The notes beneath the pieces are model-generated. The model made no database searches. It was not told the DNA's origin and saw nothing but the letters and a program-made list of their open reading frames with translations. Shown piece after piece: positions 48,124 through 58,000 of a stretch of 64,000 bases of DNA (the stretch's first letter is position 1; each line of letters opens with the position of its first letter). Both the position numbers and the translations under genes were made by a program. Origin of the DNA: an uncultured Sphingomonadaceae bacterium (GTDB taxonomy: Bacteria; Pseudomonadota; Alphaproteobacteria; Sphingomonadales; Sphingomonadaceae); contig CANKZR010000001.1 in NCBI GenBank assembly GCA_947488625.1, positions 682,001 to 746,000 on the forward strand. The letters are read 5' to 3'.

Positions 48124-48230
48124 GGTCACGGCGCGCGGCGCTCCCCGATAGTCTGGCCCGAAGGTTCGGTTCGATAGCCTGGCGTTAAGATAACCAGAGA
48201 TTGGCATCAACCGGGCGGCAGTACCGACCC

Positions 48231-49532
48231 TTACCGTCCCACAGCCACGTATTTGATACCGAGCAGTTCGACTTCCTCGCGGTCGTAGATATTCCTGAGG
48301 TCGACCACGACCATTCCCTTGAGCTTTGCCTTTACCTTCGCGAGGTCCAGTGCCCTGAATTCATCCCATTCGGTCACGATGGCGAGGGCTTCTGAGTCCT
48401 CCATCGCGGCGTAGGGATCGTCGAAGTAAACCACGTCTTCCAGCACCTGACGGGCGTTTTCGATGCCCGCCGGATCATAGGCGTGAACGACGGCGCCGGC
48501 ATCCTGCAAGGTCTGGACGATACCGATTGCAGGGCTGTCGCGCATGTCATCGGTGTTGGGTTTGAAAGTCAGGCCAAGAACGGTGACGATCTTGCCGCGC
48601 ACATCCTCGCCGATCGCCTGGATCACCTTGCGGCCCATCGCCCGCTTGCGGTTCTCGTTACTGCGCACCACGGCTTCAACCACGGCCTGCGGTGCTTCGT
48701 AGTCCTGCGATGTCTTGAGCAACGCCAGTGTATCCTTGGGAAAGCAGCTGCCGCCATAGCCGGGACCGGCATGGAGGAACTTGCTGCCTATACGGTTGTC
48801 GAGACCGATACCGCGCGAAACCTGCTGAACATTGGCGCCGGTCTTCTCGCACAGGTCGGCGATCTCGTTGATGAAAGTGATCTTGGTCGCCAGAAAGGCA
48901 TTGCCGGCATATTTGGTCAGCTCGGCAGAGCGGCGATCCATTTCGAGGATCGGCGACTTGTTGAGGCTGAGAGGGCGATAAGCCTCGCGCATTACCGCTA
49001 GTGCACGCTCATCCTCGCTTCCGACCACGACCCGGTCGGGCCGCTTGAAGTCCTCGATCGCAGCGCCTTCCCGAAGAAATTCGGGGTTGGAGACGACCGC
49101 GAATTCCCCGTCGGGCCGGGTGGTTGCAATAATCCGTTCAACCTCGTCGCCGGTGCCCACCGGTACGGTCGACTTGGTGACGATCACCGTGAAGCCTTCC
49201 ATCGCGCGGGCAATCTCTTCGGCTGCTGCTGCAACGAAGCTCAGGTCTGCATGACCGTCTCCGCGCCGTGAGGGTGTGCCCACAGCAATAAACACGATGT
49301 CGGCGCGTGCGACGGCAGGAGCCAGTTCAGTGGTGAAGGAAATGCGACCGGCTTTGGCGTTGCGCTCGATCAGTTCCGCCAGACCTGGCTCGTAAATGGG
49401 CACCTTGCCGTTCTGCAGCGCGTCGATCTTGGATTGATCCAGGTCCACGCAAACGATTTCGTGACCAAAATCGGCAAAGCAGGCTCCGGAGACAAGGCCG
49501 ACATAACCGGAGCCGATCATCGTGATCTTCAT
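48231..49532 (-). CDS. ugd: UDP-glucose 6-dehydrogenase
   Basis: A 433-residue NAD-dependent enzyme that oxidises UDP-glucose to UDP-glucuronate in two steps. The nucleotide-binding loop is MIGSGYVGLVSG (about 5-16). The catalytic Cys is in HAGPGYGGSCFPKDT (about 250-264), and conserved Lys and Asn residues are in LTKYAGNAFLATKITFINE. It is the first gene of a minus-strand group (ugd, GT4, ATP-grasp, HAD) at the end of the EPS cluster and supplies the acidic sugar. The 5' leader (49533-49766) separates it from the LuxR regulator, which may drive its own or a shared transcript. Confidence 0.95.
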   Translation of the reverse strand: MKITMIGSGYVGLVSGACFADFGHEIVCVDLDQSKIDALQNGKVPIYEPGLAELIERNAKAGRISFTTELAPAVARADIVFIAVGTPSRRGDGHADLSFVAAAAEEIARAMEGFTVIVTKSTVPVGTGDEVERIIATTRPDGEFAVVSNPEFLREGAAIEDFKRPDRVVVGSEDERALAVMREAYRPLSLNKSPILEMDRRSAELTKYAGNAFLATKITFINEIADLCEKTGANVQQVSRGIGLDNRIGSKFLHAGPGYGGSCFPKDTLALLKTSQDYEAPQAVVEAVVRSNENRKRAMGRKVIQAIGEDVRGKIVTVLGLTFKPNTDDMRDSPAIGIVQTLQDAGAVVHAYDPAGIENARQVLEDVVYFDDPYAAMEDSEALAIVTEWDEFRALDLAKVKAKLKGMVVVDLRNIYDREEVELLGIKYVAVGR

Positions 49533-49766
49533 GACATATCCATTTTAAATGCTGCGGCCTCGACGCCGCGTATGACTAATTCCGGCGCAAGCCACCGAAT
49601 TGCCAGGAATGGCAGTTTGGGTGCATTGAACGAAGATAGAGTGAAGCCACTTTTTGCAACGATGGCTACAGTATCGTTCGATATTTCTGGGTGTCGAAGG
49701 TATATGCCCCGCGGCATTCGCCTACCCCAAACGGCTGAAGCCGGGCCGGGGCGCATTGAACCTCGC

Positions 49767-50564
49767 TCAGGCGTCGACCCTGTGGGCCTCTACACGTGTG
49801 TCCGCCAGCATGAAGGGACCAGCGCCGCTGTTTTCGCGAGCGTCGTTGTCCTGCCGCGGCTCATCGGCTCTAGCATCCTGTCCGCGCAAGCTAACTTCTG
49901 GCAGGGCGGCCTGTACGCCGTGGTTCACCCCGCAGATGGCAGCCTGGGTACGATTCTGGACGTTCAGCTTGCGCAGGATAGCCTTCACATGAACCTTCAC
50001 AGTTGCTTCGCCGATATCGAGGCGGCGGGCGATGACCTTGTTCGGATATCCCATGACAAGGCAGCGCAGCGTCGCGATTTCGCGTTCGGAAAGAAGGTCG
50101 GAAAGTTCTCCCTCGGCCTTCACCTGACCGGCGGTTGCATGTGCGAAATGCGGCAATTGGTTCACCAGTTCACCGGGAACGACCTTTTCGCCGCATGCCG
50201 CCAGGTGCAGGCTGTTGACCAGTGACGGACACGAAATGTCCTTGAGAACATATCCGTCCGCCCCGGCTTCAAAGACGCCGACAAGGCATTCGATGTCGAG
50301 ATCTTCATGGAGAACGACGATACGCGCTTCGAAAAAGGCTTCACGCAGAGCAGCAACTTCTTTCGCTACATTGCGCGAGCTATCGGAATCGACGACGATC
50401 ATTCCGACATCGGCTGCGCCTTCCGCCTTTGCGTTTATCATCGCGCGGTAGCTTTTATGCTGACCGGCAATCGTGAATTCTTCATCGAGCAAGATCGATT
50501 TGAGCCCCTCGCTCACGATCGAGTTCGAGCAAATAAGCGAAACACTTGTTGATAACCCGCGCAT
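49767..50564 (-). CDS. LuxR-family regulator with altered receiver domain
   Basis: A 265-residue regulator. The C-terminal helix-turn-helix is intact: LSEREIATLRCLVMGYPNKVIARRLDIGEATVKVHVKAIL. The N-terminal receiver keeps the expected phospho-acceptor (MIVVDSD) and the Lys of DGYVLKD, but the acidic pair after the first strand, DDH in its relatives, is CSN (VSLICSNSIV). It may therefore bind no Mg and work without phosphorylation. A charged tail of about 40 residues follows the DNA-binding domain. It lies directly upstream of ugd and the minus-strand EPS genes and is probably an EPS regulator. ATG at 50564 is preceded by a G-rich ribosome binding site. Confidence 0.88.
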   Translation of the reverse strand: MRGLSTSVSLICSNSIVSEGLKSILLDEEFTIAGQHKSYRAMINAKAEGAADVGMIVVDSDSSRNVAKEVAALREAFFEARIVVLHEDLDIECLVGVFEAGADGYVLKDISCPSLVNSLHLAACGEKVVPGELVNQLPHFAHATAGQVKAEGELSDLLSEREIATLRCLVMGYPNKVIARRLDIGEATVKVHVKAILRKLNVQNRTQAAICGVNHGVQAALPEVSLRGQDARADEPRQDNDARENSGAGPFMLADTRVEAHRVDA

Positions 50565-50724
50565 GGTACGCACCCCCGGTTGCTGAAACTGTGCTTCCCA
50601 CCTAACTTTTCTTACGTGGGAGCGGCACAAGGTAATTTAAAACTTGTCCCCCCAGACGCGAAACTAACATCGATCAGTTGCTCCGGCCTGTTTGGCAGGG
50701 GTCCTGTCGAGTTCGATTCGTTAA

Positions 50725-50753
50725 ACTATAATTAACCCGAAATAGCCTTTCAG
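50725..50753 (-). promoter_or_regulatory. Possible sigma-70 promoter for the LuxR-like regulator
   Basis: On the minus strand CTGAAA (50748-50753) and TATAGT (50725-50730) are separated by 17 bases. Transcription would start near 50718 and leave a leader of about 150 bases before the ATG at 50564. Four of six bases fit at -35 and five of six at -10. Confidence 0.35.
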
Positions 50754-51150
50754 GCCAGTGGCATCGCCTTATTGTGCAGGGCGTGTCTCAAATCGGGATT
50801 TTGAAACAATCTAACATGTTAAGTGCGCGCAATGCCCACGAATTCTTATCTAGAGAGCAGATGGAATAGGCAGGCTTCTTGCGCAAATGGACTGTCGGCG
50901 CAGGTTCGCAATCTCCATTCGGGGATGATCGACCGGGATTATTCGACACGAATAGAGACCGATTCGATTATCGTTGCATTTCAAACAGCAACTATTCTTG
51001 TCGTGGACTGAGCCCACGTGCGCTGACGATCGCGAATTGACGGACGCCCGTTTCGGGAAATTCGCATGGTAGACACAAGACATATCGCGATCATCACCCG
51101 CGGATGAACGGATCAAGTATGGCGATGCGGTGGCGGGTAAATGAAGGCGG
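50754..51150. other. Intergenic stretch with a 10-bp palindrome, no gene called
   Basis: This part of the 586-bp gap between the LuxR-like gene and the molybdenum hydroxylase operon holds TAACATGTTA, a perfect palindrome at 50812-50821. Two short open frames (50823-51011 plus, 50850-51116 minus) have no recognisable product. The stretch is richer in A+T than its neighbours. I see no terminator with a U tract. Confidence 0.4.
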
Positions 51151-53343
51151 TTAGTCGTCCGGCATTCGTGCCATAACCTTGTCCGGAGTCATGGGAAATT
51201 CCATGACCCTTGCACCGCAGGCGTTATAGATTGCATTGGCGATTGCGCCTGCACCGCCGCAAACGCCAAGTTCGCCAACCCCTTTGGCCTGTATGGGGCT
51301 AGCCGCCGGGTCGCGTTCTTCTACCATGATCACCTGCAGATCCGGCACGTCACGGTGGACCGGCACATGATATTCGGCAAGGTCGCAATTCACCAGGTGG
51401 CCGTCTACCGGATCGAAATGCAGTGCCTCTGTAAGGGCAGCACCGATACTCCAGGTCATACCACCAATACATTGCGAGCGCGCAGTCGTTTCATTCAAAA
51501 CGCGGCCAAAGCCGAAAGCTCCGGTCATACGCTCGACACGGGTTTCTCCGGTAAAGTGGTTGACGCGAACCTGGGTGAAGTAGGCTCCGAAACTGGCAGC
51601 GACGTAATCGTCGTCGATGTCGCCCGGTTCGTAGTGTCCTTCCTCGCTAAGGTCTTCCCCCTCCAACAAATCGACCAGCGATACCCCGTTCTGGATTGCG
51701 CCGTCCTTCAGCTTCAGCTTGTCCTCTGCAACACCTGCGCGTTCCGCCAGTGATTTGCGCAGCGCCTCACAGGCCACGAATACTGCGGAGCCTACCGAAG
51801 AAGCGCCCCAGCTGCCGCCGGAACCGGAACCGCGTGGAAATTGGGTGTCGCCCAGTTCCACCAGCACCTTGTCACGCGGAAGGCCCAGCATCTCGCCCGC
51901 TATCTGGCCGAGAATGGTATAGGTCCCGGTTCCAATATCGGTCATGTCGGTCTCCACGACCGCCGTGCCGTCCGCCTTGATCGTGACGCGGGCCTTGGCC
52001 TCGGAGATATTGTGTACACGGGCGGCGCTGGCCATGCCGGTGCCGATCCACCATTCGCCTTCGCGCGTGTGACGCGGTTGGCGAGAACCGCCATCCCAGC
52101 CAAACTGCCGGGCACCCTGCTTCAGACATTCGGCCAGCCTGTGGGAGGAAAAAGGCGTTCCCTTTATAGGATGGCTTTCGGGAATATTGCGCAGCCGCAG
52201 CTCAACCGGATCGACGCCGCTTTCTTCTGCCAGCATGTCCATGGCGACTTCCAGCGCGGGCATGCCCACCGCTTCTCCCGGCGCGCGGACGGAGCCTGCC
52301 GTCATCCTATGGATGCGTGCCACGTCCATTTCCAGAAGCCGATTTTCACCGCCATACAAAAAGTGTGAGCTTTGGAGCACAGGCTCGGCAAAACTTTCGC
52401 CCGGCAGGTTCGACACCAGCGCCTGATGGCCAAAACCGGTAAGCCCGCCATCGTTGTCGGCAGCCAGACGCAAGCGTTGCGAGGTTTCGGAACGGCGCAT
52501 GATGCATTGGAACACCTGCTGGCGGCTCATGACCACACGCACGGGGCGGTTCAGTTTCATCGCTGCAATCGAGGCTGCCACCGTTTCTTCGGACACGCCC
52601 AGCTTGGAGCCGAACCCGCCGCCCACGTAGCGAGAGACGAGGCGGATCTCGTCCTCCTTCAGATCCAGCGAATCCGCCAGTTCGGCGATATTGTAATTCA
52701 GCATCTGCAGCGAACTATGGACGGTGAGCATGTTGCCGTCCCATTCGGCAATCGCGGAATGAGGTTCCATCGCAGCACTGGCGTGGCCAGTGGTGGTTAT
52801 GTGCGCATCAATGCTGTGCGGCGCGTCATTCATCGCCTTTGCCAGATCGCCTTGACTGCTGCTTTCCTGGCTCTCCGGCTCGACCTGATGTGGATCGAAG
52901 GGCACATCCTTCAGATCGTCGGCATCGAAAGTGATCGCGAGATGTTTTGTTGCGTCGCGGGCCTGTTCGAAGGTTTCGGCCACCACAAGTGCGATGGGTT
53001 GGCCCCAATAGCAGACCTGACGCGGCTGTTGTACCGGTGCTTCGCCCGCTGTGCCCTGCGCGGGCCGCGCTATCATGCGCTCGTCTTCCACGACGGCAAT
53101 GACGCCGTCCATCTCCAGGCCGGCATCCACGTCGATGGAGGTTACTTTCCCGCGCGCAATCGGCGCTGTAACAAGAACGCCTTCCAGACAGTTCTCTATA
53201 GGATACTCGGCGGCATAGGGCGCGGTGCCGGTAACTTTGGCAAAACCTTCCGAGCGTGAAATTGGTTTGCCGATGATGCCTTGCGACATCTGGTCCAGCT
53301 TGCAATCGGTCGCGGGCTGGTCCTGTTCCATATGGCTGCTCAC
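51151..53343 (-). CDS. Molybdenum hydroxylase large subunit (PaoC/YagR-like)
   Basis: A 730-residue molybdopterin cofactor-binding subunit of the xanthine dehydrogenase family. It has the two aldehyde-oxidase domains, cofactor-region segments [30 protein letters not shown] and [18 protein letters not shown], and the catalytic Glu in AKGVGELG near the C-terminus. Such enzymes oxidise aldehydes or N-heterocycles. The substrate loop sequences do not identify which. GTG at 53343 overlaps the FAD-subunit stop by four bases (GTGA). Insertion factors such as XdhC/PaoD are not in the window. Confidence 0.9.
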   Translation of the reverse strand: MSSHMEQDQPATDCKLDQMSQGIIGKPISRSEGFAKVTGTAPYAAEYPIENCLEGVLVTAPIARGKVTSIDVDAGLEMDGVIAVVEDERMIARPAQGTAGEAPVQQPRQVCYWGQPIALVVAETFEQARDATKHLAITFDADDLKDVPFDPHQVEPESQESSSQGDLAKAMNDAPHSIDAHITTTGHASAAMEPHSAIAEWDGNMLTVHSSLQMLNYNIAELADSLDLKEDEIRLVSRYVGGGFGSKLGVSEETVAASIAAMKLNRPVRVVMSRQQVFQCIMRRSETSQRLRLAADNDGGLTGFGHQALVSNLPGESFAEPVLQSSHFLYGGENRLLEMDVARIHRMTAGSVRAPGEAVGMPALEVAMDMLAEESGVDPVELRLRNIPESHPIKGTPFSSHRLAECLKQGARQFGWDGGSRQPRHTREGEWWIGTGMASAARVHNISEAKARVTIKADGTAVVETDMTDIGTGTYTILGQIAGEMLGLPRDKVLVELGDTQFPRGSGSGGSWGASSVGSAVFVACEALRKSLAERAGVAEDKLKLKDGAIQNGVSLVDLLEGEDLSEEGHYEPGDIDDDYVAASFGAYFTQVRVNHFTGETRVERMTGAFGFGRVLNETTARSQCIGGMTWSIGAALTEALHFDPVDGHLVNCDLAEYHVPVHRDVPDLQVIMVEERDPAASPIQAKGVGELGVCGGAGAIANAIYNACGARVMEFPMTPDKVMARMPDD

Positions 53344-54326
53344 AGTTCTACTCCCGTCGCATTGGCAAGCGTGGCTGCAAGGGTGCGGCGCGCCAGCGGT
53401 ATCTTGAAATCATTTTCGCCATAGCCCTGTGCATCTTCCAGCAGCAGGTCGGCCGCCTTGTCGAACAGGGCGGCAGAGGGCGCTTCGCCAACCAGCAATT
53501 CCGACAGGCGCGGATCGTACCAGGGTTTGTGCGCAATGCCGCCAAACGCCAGATCGGCGCGCGATATGCGGCCATCCTTCATGGCCACCACGGCGGCAAC
53601 GGAGACGAGGGCAAAGGCATAGGAGGAACGTTCCCGCACCTTGCGATAAATCTGCTTACCTTCGACAGGGCCGGGCAGGGTTACGCCGGTGATGATCTCG
53701 CCAGCCTCCAGCACGTTGTCCTTCTCCGGCTTGTCGCCGGGCAGACGGTGAAAGTCGCGGACCGGCACGGTACGCCCCTTGTCACCCTCGGCAGTGATCT
53801 CGACCTTCGCATCCAGAGCGGCCATCGCCACGGCCATGTCGCCGGGATAGGTGGCGATGCACTGCGGGCTGGTACCGAGAATCGCATGCAGGCGAGCAAT
53901 ACCCTTGATCGCGCCGCAACCTGATCCGGGATCGCGCTTGTTACAGGGCTGGTCGATGTTTGTGAAATAATAGCAGCGCGTGCGCTGGCACAGGTTTCCC
54001 CCGGTGGTCGCCTTGTTGCGCAGTTGCTGGGTAGCGCCGGCCAGAATGGCGCGGGCGAGGACCGGATACTCGCGTCGCACCCTGTCATGCGCGGCGGTGG
54101 CAGTGTTTGTGGCCAACGCTCCGATGCGCAGGCCCCCATCGTCCGTATCGGCAATCTCACCCATGGTGAGGCGGTTGATGTCGATCAGTTCCTGCGGTGT
54201 TTCCACCTGCAATTTCATAAGGTCGACAAGGTTGGTGCCGCCCGCGATGGCCATCGTATCGGCAGGAGCGGTCAGCTGCGTGGCATGGTCGAGGCCATCG
54301 GGCCGGGCGTACTGGAAAGGCCTCAC
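53340..54326 (-). CDS. Molybdenum hydroxylase FAD subunit with extra Fe-S cysteines (PaoB-like)
   Basis: A 328-residue FAD-binding subunit. The FAD segments are [11 protein letters not shown] and [15 protein letters not shown]. The insertion with Cys residues in [17 protein letters not shown] and PGSGCGA matches the extra 4Fe-4S site of E. coli PaoB, absent from standard xanthine dehydrogenases. It passes electrons from the Fe-S subunit to an acceptor. The gene overlaps both neighbours by four bases, so the three subunits are translationally coupled in the order A-B-C. The cofactor reading is by pattern; the metal site was not tested. Confidence 0.9.
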   Translation of the reverse strand: MRPFQYARPDGLDHATQLTAPADTMAIAGGTNLVDLMKLQVETPQELIDINRLTMGEIADTDDGGLRIGALATNTATAAHDRVRREYPVLARAILAGATQQLRNKATTGGNLCQRTRCYYFTNIDQPCNKRDPGSGCGAIKGIARLHAILGTSPQCIATYPGDMAVAMAALDAKVEITAEGDKGRTVPVRDFHRLPGDKPEKDNVLEAGEIITGVTLPGPVEGKQIYRKVRERSSYAFALVSVAAVVAMKDGRISRADLAFGGIAHKPWYDPRLSELLVGEAPSAALFDKAADLLLEDAQGYGENDFKIPLARRTLAATLANATGVEL

Positions 54327-54826
54327 GCTGCATCTCCTTCGGCGACTTCGGCAATGGCGGCGATAATGTTGGCATAGGCGCCGCAGCGACAGAGGTTGCC
54401 GCTCAAGCGTTCACGGATCTCATCGGCGGTTGGCTTTATCCGGTCATCGAGGTTTTCGCTGGCATCGCTCGGCATGTTATTGGCAATTTCCTGCAACATG
54501 GCCGTGGCGGAACAGATCTGGCCGGGCGTGCAATAGCCGCACTGGTAACCGTCATGTTCGACAAACGCCTTTTGCAGGGCAGAGGGTGCATCCGGCGTGC
54601 CGAGGCCTTCGATCGTCGTTACGCTATCGCCGTCGTGCATGACAGCAAGAGACAGGCAGGAATTGATCCGCTCTCCATTCACGATGACGGTGCACGCACC
54701 GCACTGTCCGTGATCGCATCCCTTCTTGGTTCCGGTAAGGCCGCAATCGCGTCGCAGGAAATCCAGCAGGCTGGTGCGAGGATCATCGGGAAGGGCGTGT
54801 TGGGTGTCGTTGATGGTGATTGGCAC
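54323..54826 (-). CDS. Molybdenum hydroxylase 2Fe-2S subunit (PaoA-like)
   Basis: A 167-residue subunit with two [2Fe-2S] domains. The plant-ferredoxin-like part has [12 protein letters not shown] and the fourth Cys in INSCLSLAV; the second, helical part has [12 protein letters not shown] and GNLCRCGAY. Electrons pass from the molybdenum centre to FAD through these. Unlike E. coli PaoA, no Tat signal is visible at the N-terminus, so the complex is likely cytoplasmic. It is the first gene of the paoABC-like operon and is divergent from the TolB-amidohydrolase gene. Confidence 0.92.
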   Translation of the reverse strand: MPITINDTQHALPDDPRTSLLDFLRRDCGLTGTKKGCDHGQCGACTVIVNGERINSCLSLAVMHDGDSVTTIEGLGTPDAPSALQKAFVEHDGYQCGYCTPGQICSATAMLQEIANNMPSDASENLDDRIKPTADEIRERLSGNLCRCGAYANIIAAIAEVAEGDAA

Positions 54827-55027
54827 GATGGACTCCAGTTTTGCCTAGCAACGCTCAGGTCCGCCGAAGTGTCCGGCAGTCGGCTTTAAAACTGGATTTT
54901 CGTGTTCTTCGAGTGATCCATATCCGGCAAAGGTTCGATTGCTCGGCTACCCTCGGATGGTTGGCCGAAGGACTGCTACGAATGGTTGCAGTTGCTACCG
55001 CTTTGCGTAAAGGTATCGCCTTCCCAG

Positions 55028-58000
55028 ATGTTTAGAAAGTTTCCCATGTTCGGAAAGATCCTCCTTCTCTCGACCACCGCGATCATGGCCACTGCCGCCG
55101 CAGCGCAGCAGCCTGATCCGATGCCCGAACCGGTGCCTACGCCGGTCGCGGAGCCCATGGCCGAACCGGTTTTGGAACAGATGTCAGATGCGACGCCTGA
55201 AGCGGAGGAGGACAATTCTGCATGGGACGTCAACAATCCGCCAGGTGTCGAAATCACCGAGGTGCCCATCAATGTTGACGAGGGCACCTGGATGGATGTG
55301 GATGTCTCTCCTGACGGACGGACGGTGGCATTCTCGCTGCTGGGTGATATTTACACCATGCCGATTGCCGGTGGCACGCCCACGCGCATTGCCGAAGGCC
55401 TGGCGTGGGAGGTGCAGCCGCGCTTCTCTCCTGATGGAAGCCGGATTGCCTTTACGTCCGATCGCGGGGGCGGCGATAACATCTGGATCATGAATGCCGA
55501 TGGCGGCGACAAGCGCCAGTTGACTGATGAGAGTTTCCGACTGCTGAACCAGCCCACCTGGTCGCCCGACGGGCAGTATATCGCGGCGAAGAAGCATTTC
55601 ACTACCGGCCGTTCATTGGGCACGGGCGAAGTGTGGCTGTACCACGTAAGCGGCGGCAGCGGAGTTGCCCTGGTGGAACGCCCCAACGAACAGCATCAGA
55701 AGGAACTGGGTGAGCCGACCTATGCGCCTGACGGCAGCGCGATCTACTACACGCGCAACATTACGCCCGGTGCCACATTTATCTACGCGCAGGATTCCAA
55801 CACGGACCTGTTCAATATCGAACGCTACGACCTGGAAACCGGCGAGATCACGACGGCGGTCAGCGGACTGGGCGGGGCCGTGCGGCCTACGCCTTCGCCC
55901 GACGGCAGGATGCTCGCCTTCGTGCGGCGCGAGAATACCCGCTCCCAGCTTTACGTGAAAGACATGGACACCGGCGAGGAACGCATGATCTACGCCGATC
56001 TGGATCAGGACGTGCAGGAAACCTGGGCGGTAACCGGCGTATATCCGAACATGGACTGGACGCCCGACAATCGGTCCATCGTGTTCTGGGCAGGCGGCAA
56101 GATACGCCGGGTGGATGCCGACGGCAGCAACGTGGCGGATATTCCCTTCACCGTTACCGACACCCGCGGCGTGCTGCCCGCGCCGCATCCCGTCATCCCC
56201 GTGGCAAGCGATACGGTAGACGTCACCATGGCGCGCTTTGCCGAGGTTTCGCCGGACGGGGATACCGTGGTGTTCGAAAGTCTCGGCAAGCTCTACACCA
56301 TGCCGGCTGGTGGCGGAACGCCGCGCCCGCTGACGAGCGATGGCGATGCGCTGGAACTTTTCCCGAGCTGGTCCCGCGATGGCGATACGATCGTCTACGT
56401 TCGCTGGACTGACGAAGGGCTGGGGCATATCCGCACCGTCGGGCGCAATGGCCGGAGCGGACGTACCGTAACCGGCACGCCCGGCCACTACGCACGCCCG
56501 CACTTCTCTCCCGACGGCCAGACCATCGTGTTCGAGAAAGGCGAGGGGGGCTATCTGACCGCGCCGGAATATTCCGACAACTCCGGAGTTTACCGCATAT
56601 CAGCCAACGGTGGAGATCCGGTACTGGTCAGCCGCGATATGTCGGCACCGCATTTCGGCGCCAGCAACGACCGTATTTTTATGACCGGATCGGATGATGG
56701 CAACCGCGTGCTTGTGTCCACCGATCTCAACGGCAACGATCCGCGCGCCCATGCCAGCGGCGAGCTGGTGACTGGTTATCATGTCTCTCCAACGGGCAAA
56801 TTCTTCGCCTTCAGTGAAAACTACGATGCTTTTGCCACCCCGTTGATGCCGGGTGGCCAGACGGTAGCAATCTCCTCCTCCGCGAAAAGCCTGCCAACGG
56901 TCGAAGTTTCGGATTCGGGCGCAAGTTACATCCACTGGTCAGATGGCGGACAGCGGCTGAACTGGTCGCTCGGGCCGACGCTGTATTCCGCCAGTCTGGA
57001 TGAATTGTTCGCCGATGCTCCCCCCGCCGGGGATGTAGAGGAAGATGTGGCGAGTTTCGAACCGCCCGCTACCGGCGTATCCATGCTCCGCACGGTCGAG
57101 GCTGACCGCCATGAAGGCAGCCTCGCCATCACCGGCGCGCGCGTCATTTCCATGGCAGGTGAAGATGGTGGCATCATCGAAAACGCAACGATCCTGATCG
57201 AGGACGACGTGATCGCGGCCATAGGGGCCGCAGGCACTGTCACGGTGCCTGCGGGCACGCCGACGATCGATGCGTCCGGCCGCACGATCGTGCCCGGTTT
57301 CGTCGATGCTCACGCGCATGGCTCCTACGCGGTTGATGAACTGGTGCCGCAGCAGAACTGGAACCTTCTGCAGATGCTGGCGCTGGGCACCACGACGATC
57401 CACGACCCGTCGAACGACACGCCGTTCTTCGTGGCAGATGACATGCAGCGCGCCGGAATGATCGTGGGGCCGCGCATGTTCTCCACCGGGCGCATCATCT
57501 ATGGTGCACGCAACCCGTATGCCTATGCGCAGATCGATACGCTGGAGGATGCGCTGGACCATGTTCGCCGCCTGCGGGCCGAAGGCGCCCCCAGCGTGAA
57601 GAACTATAACCAGCCGCGCCGGGATCAGCGGCAAATGGTGGTAGAGGCCGCGCGGCAGGAGAATATGCTGGTGGTGGCCGAAGGTGGATCGCTGTTCGGC
57701 ATGGATTTGAACCTTATTGCCGACGGCAACTCTACACTTGAACACAACATTCCGGTCATGACGCTTTACGAGGACGTGCTGCAATTCTTCAGCCAGTCCA
57801 ACACCAACTATACTCCTACTCTCGTTGTGGGATATGGCGGCCTGGCCGGGGATCCCTACTGGCGTCAGGCGACCAACGTGTTCGAGCAGCCGCTGCTGAT
57901 GGCGCACACGCCGCCTGCCATCCTGCGCGCCCAGACCGCGCGCCGGACGACCGCACCCGAGGGCGATTTCGTGGACGACGACATCGCGCGCGAATCCATC

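Noticed and set aside
20197-49532. Mobile element or genomic island borders around the EPS cluster
   Set aside because: No transposase, integrase, tRNA or direct repeats are visible at either end, so only the kinase remnant hints at a past rearrangement.
50823-51011. 62-codon open frame in the long gap
   Set aside because: No recognisable product and no ribosome binding site; a frame of this length is expected by chance.
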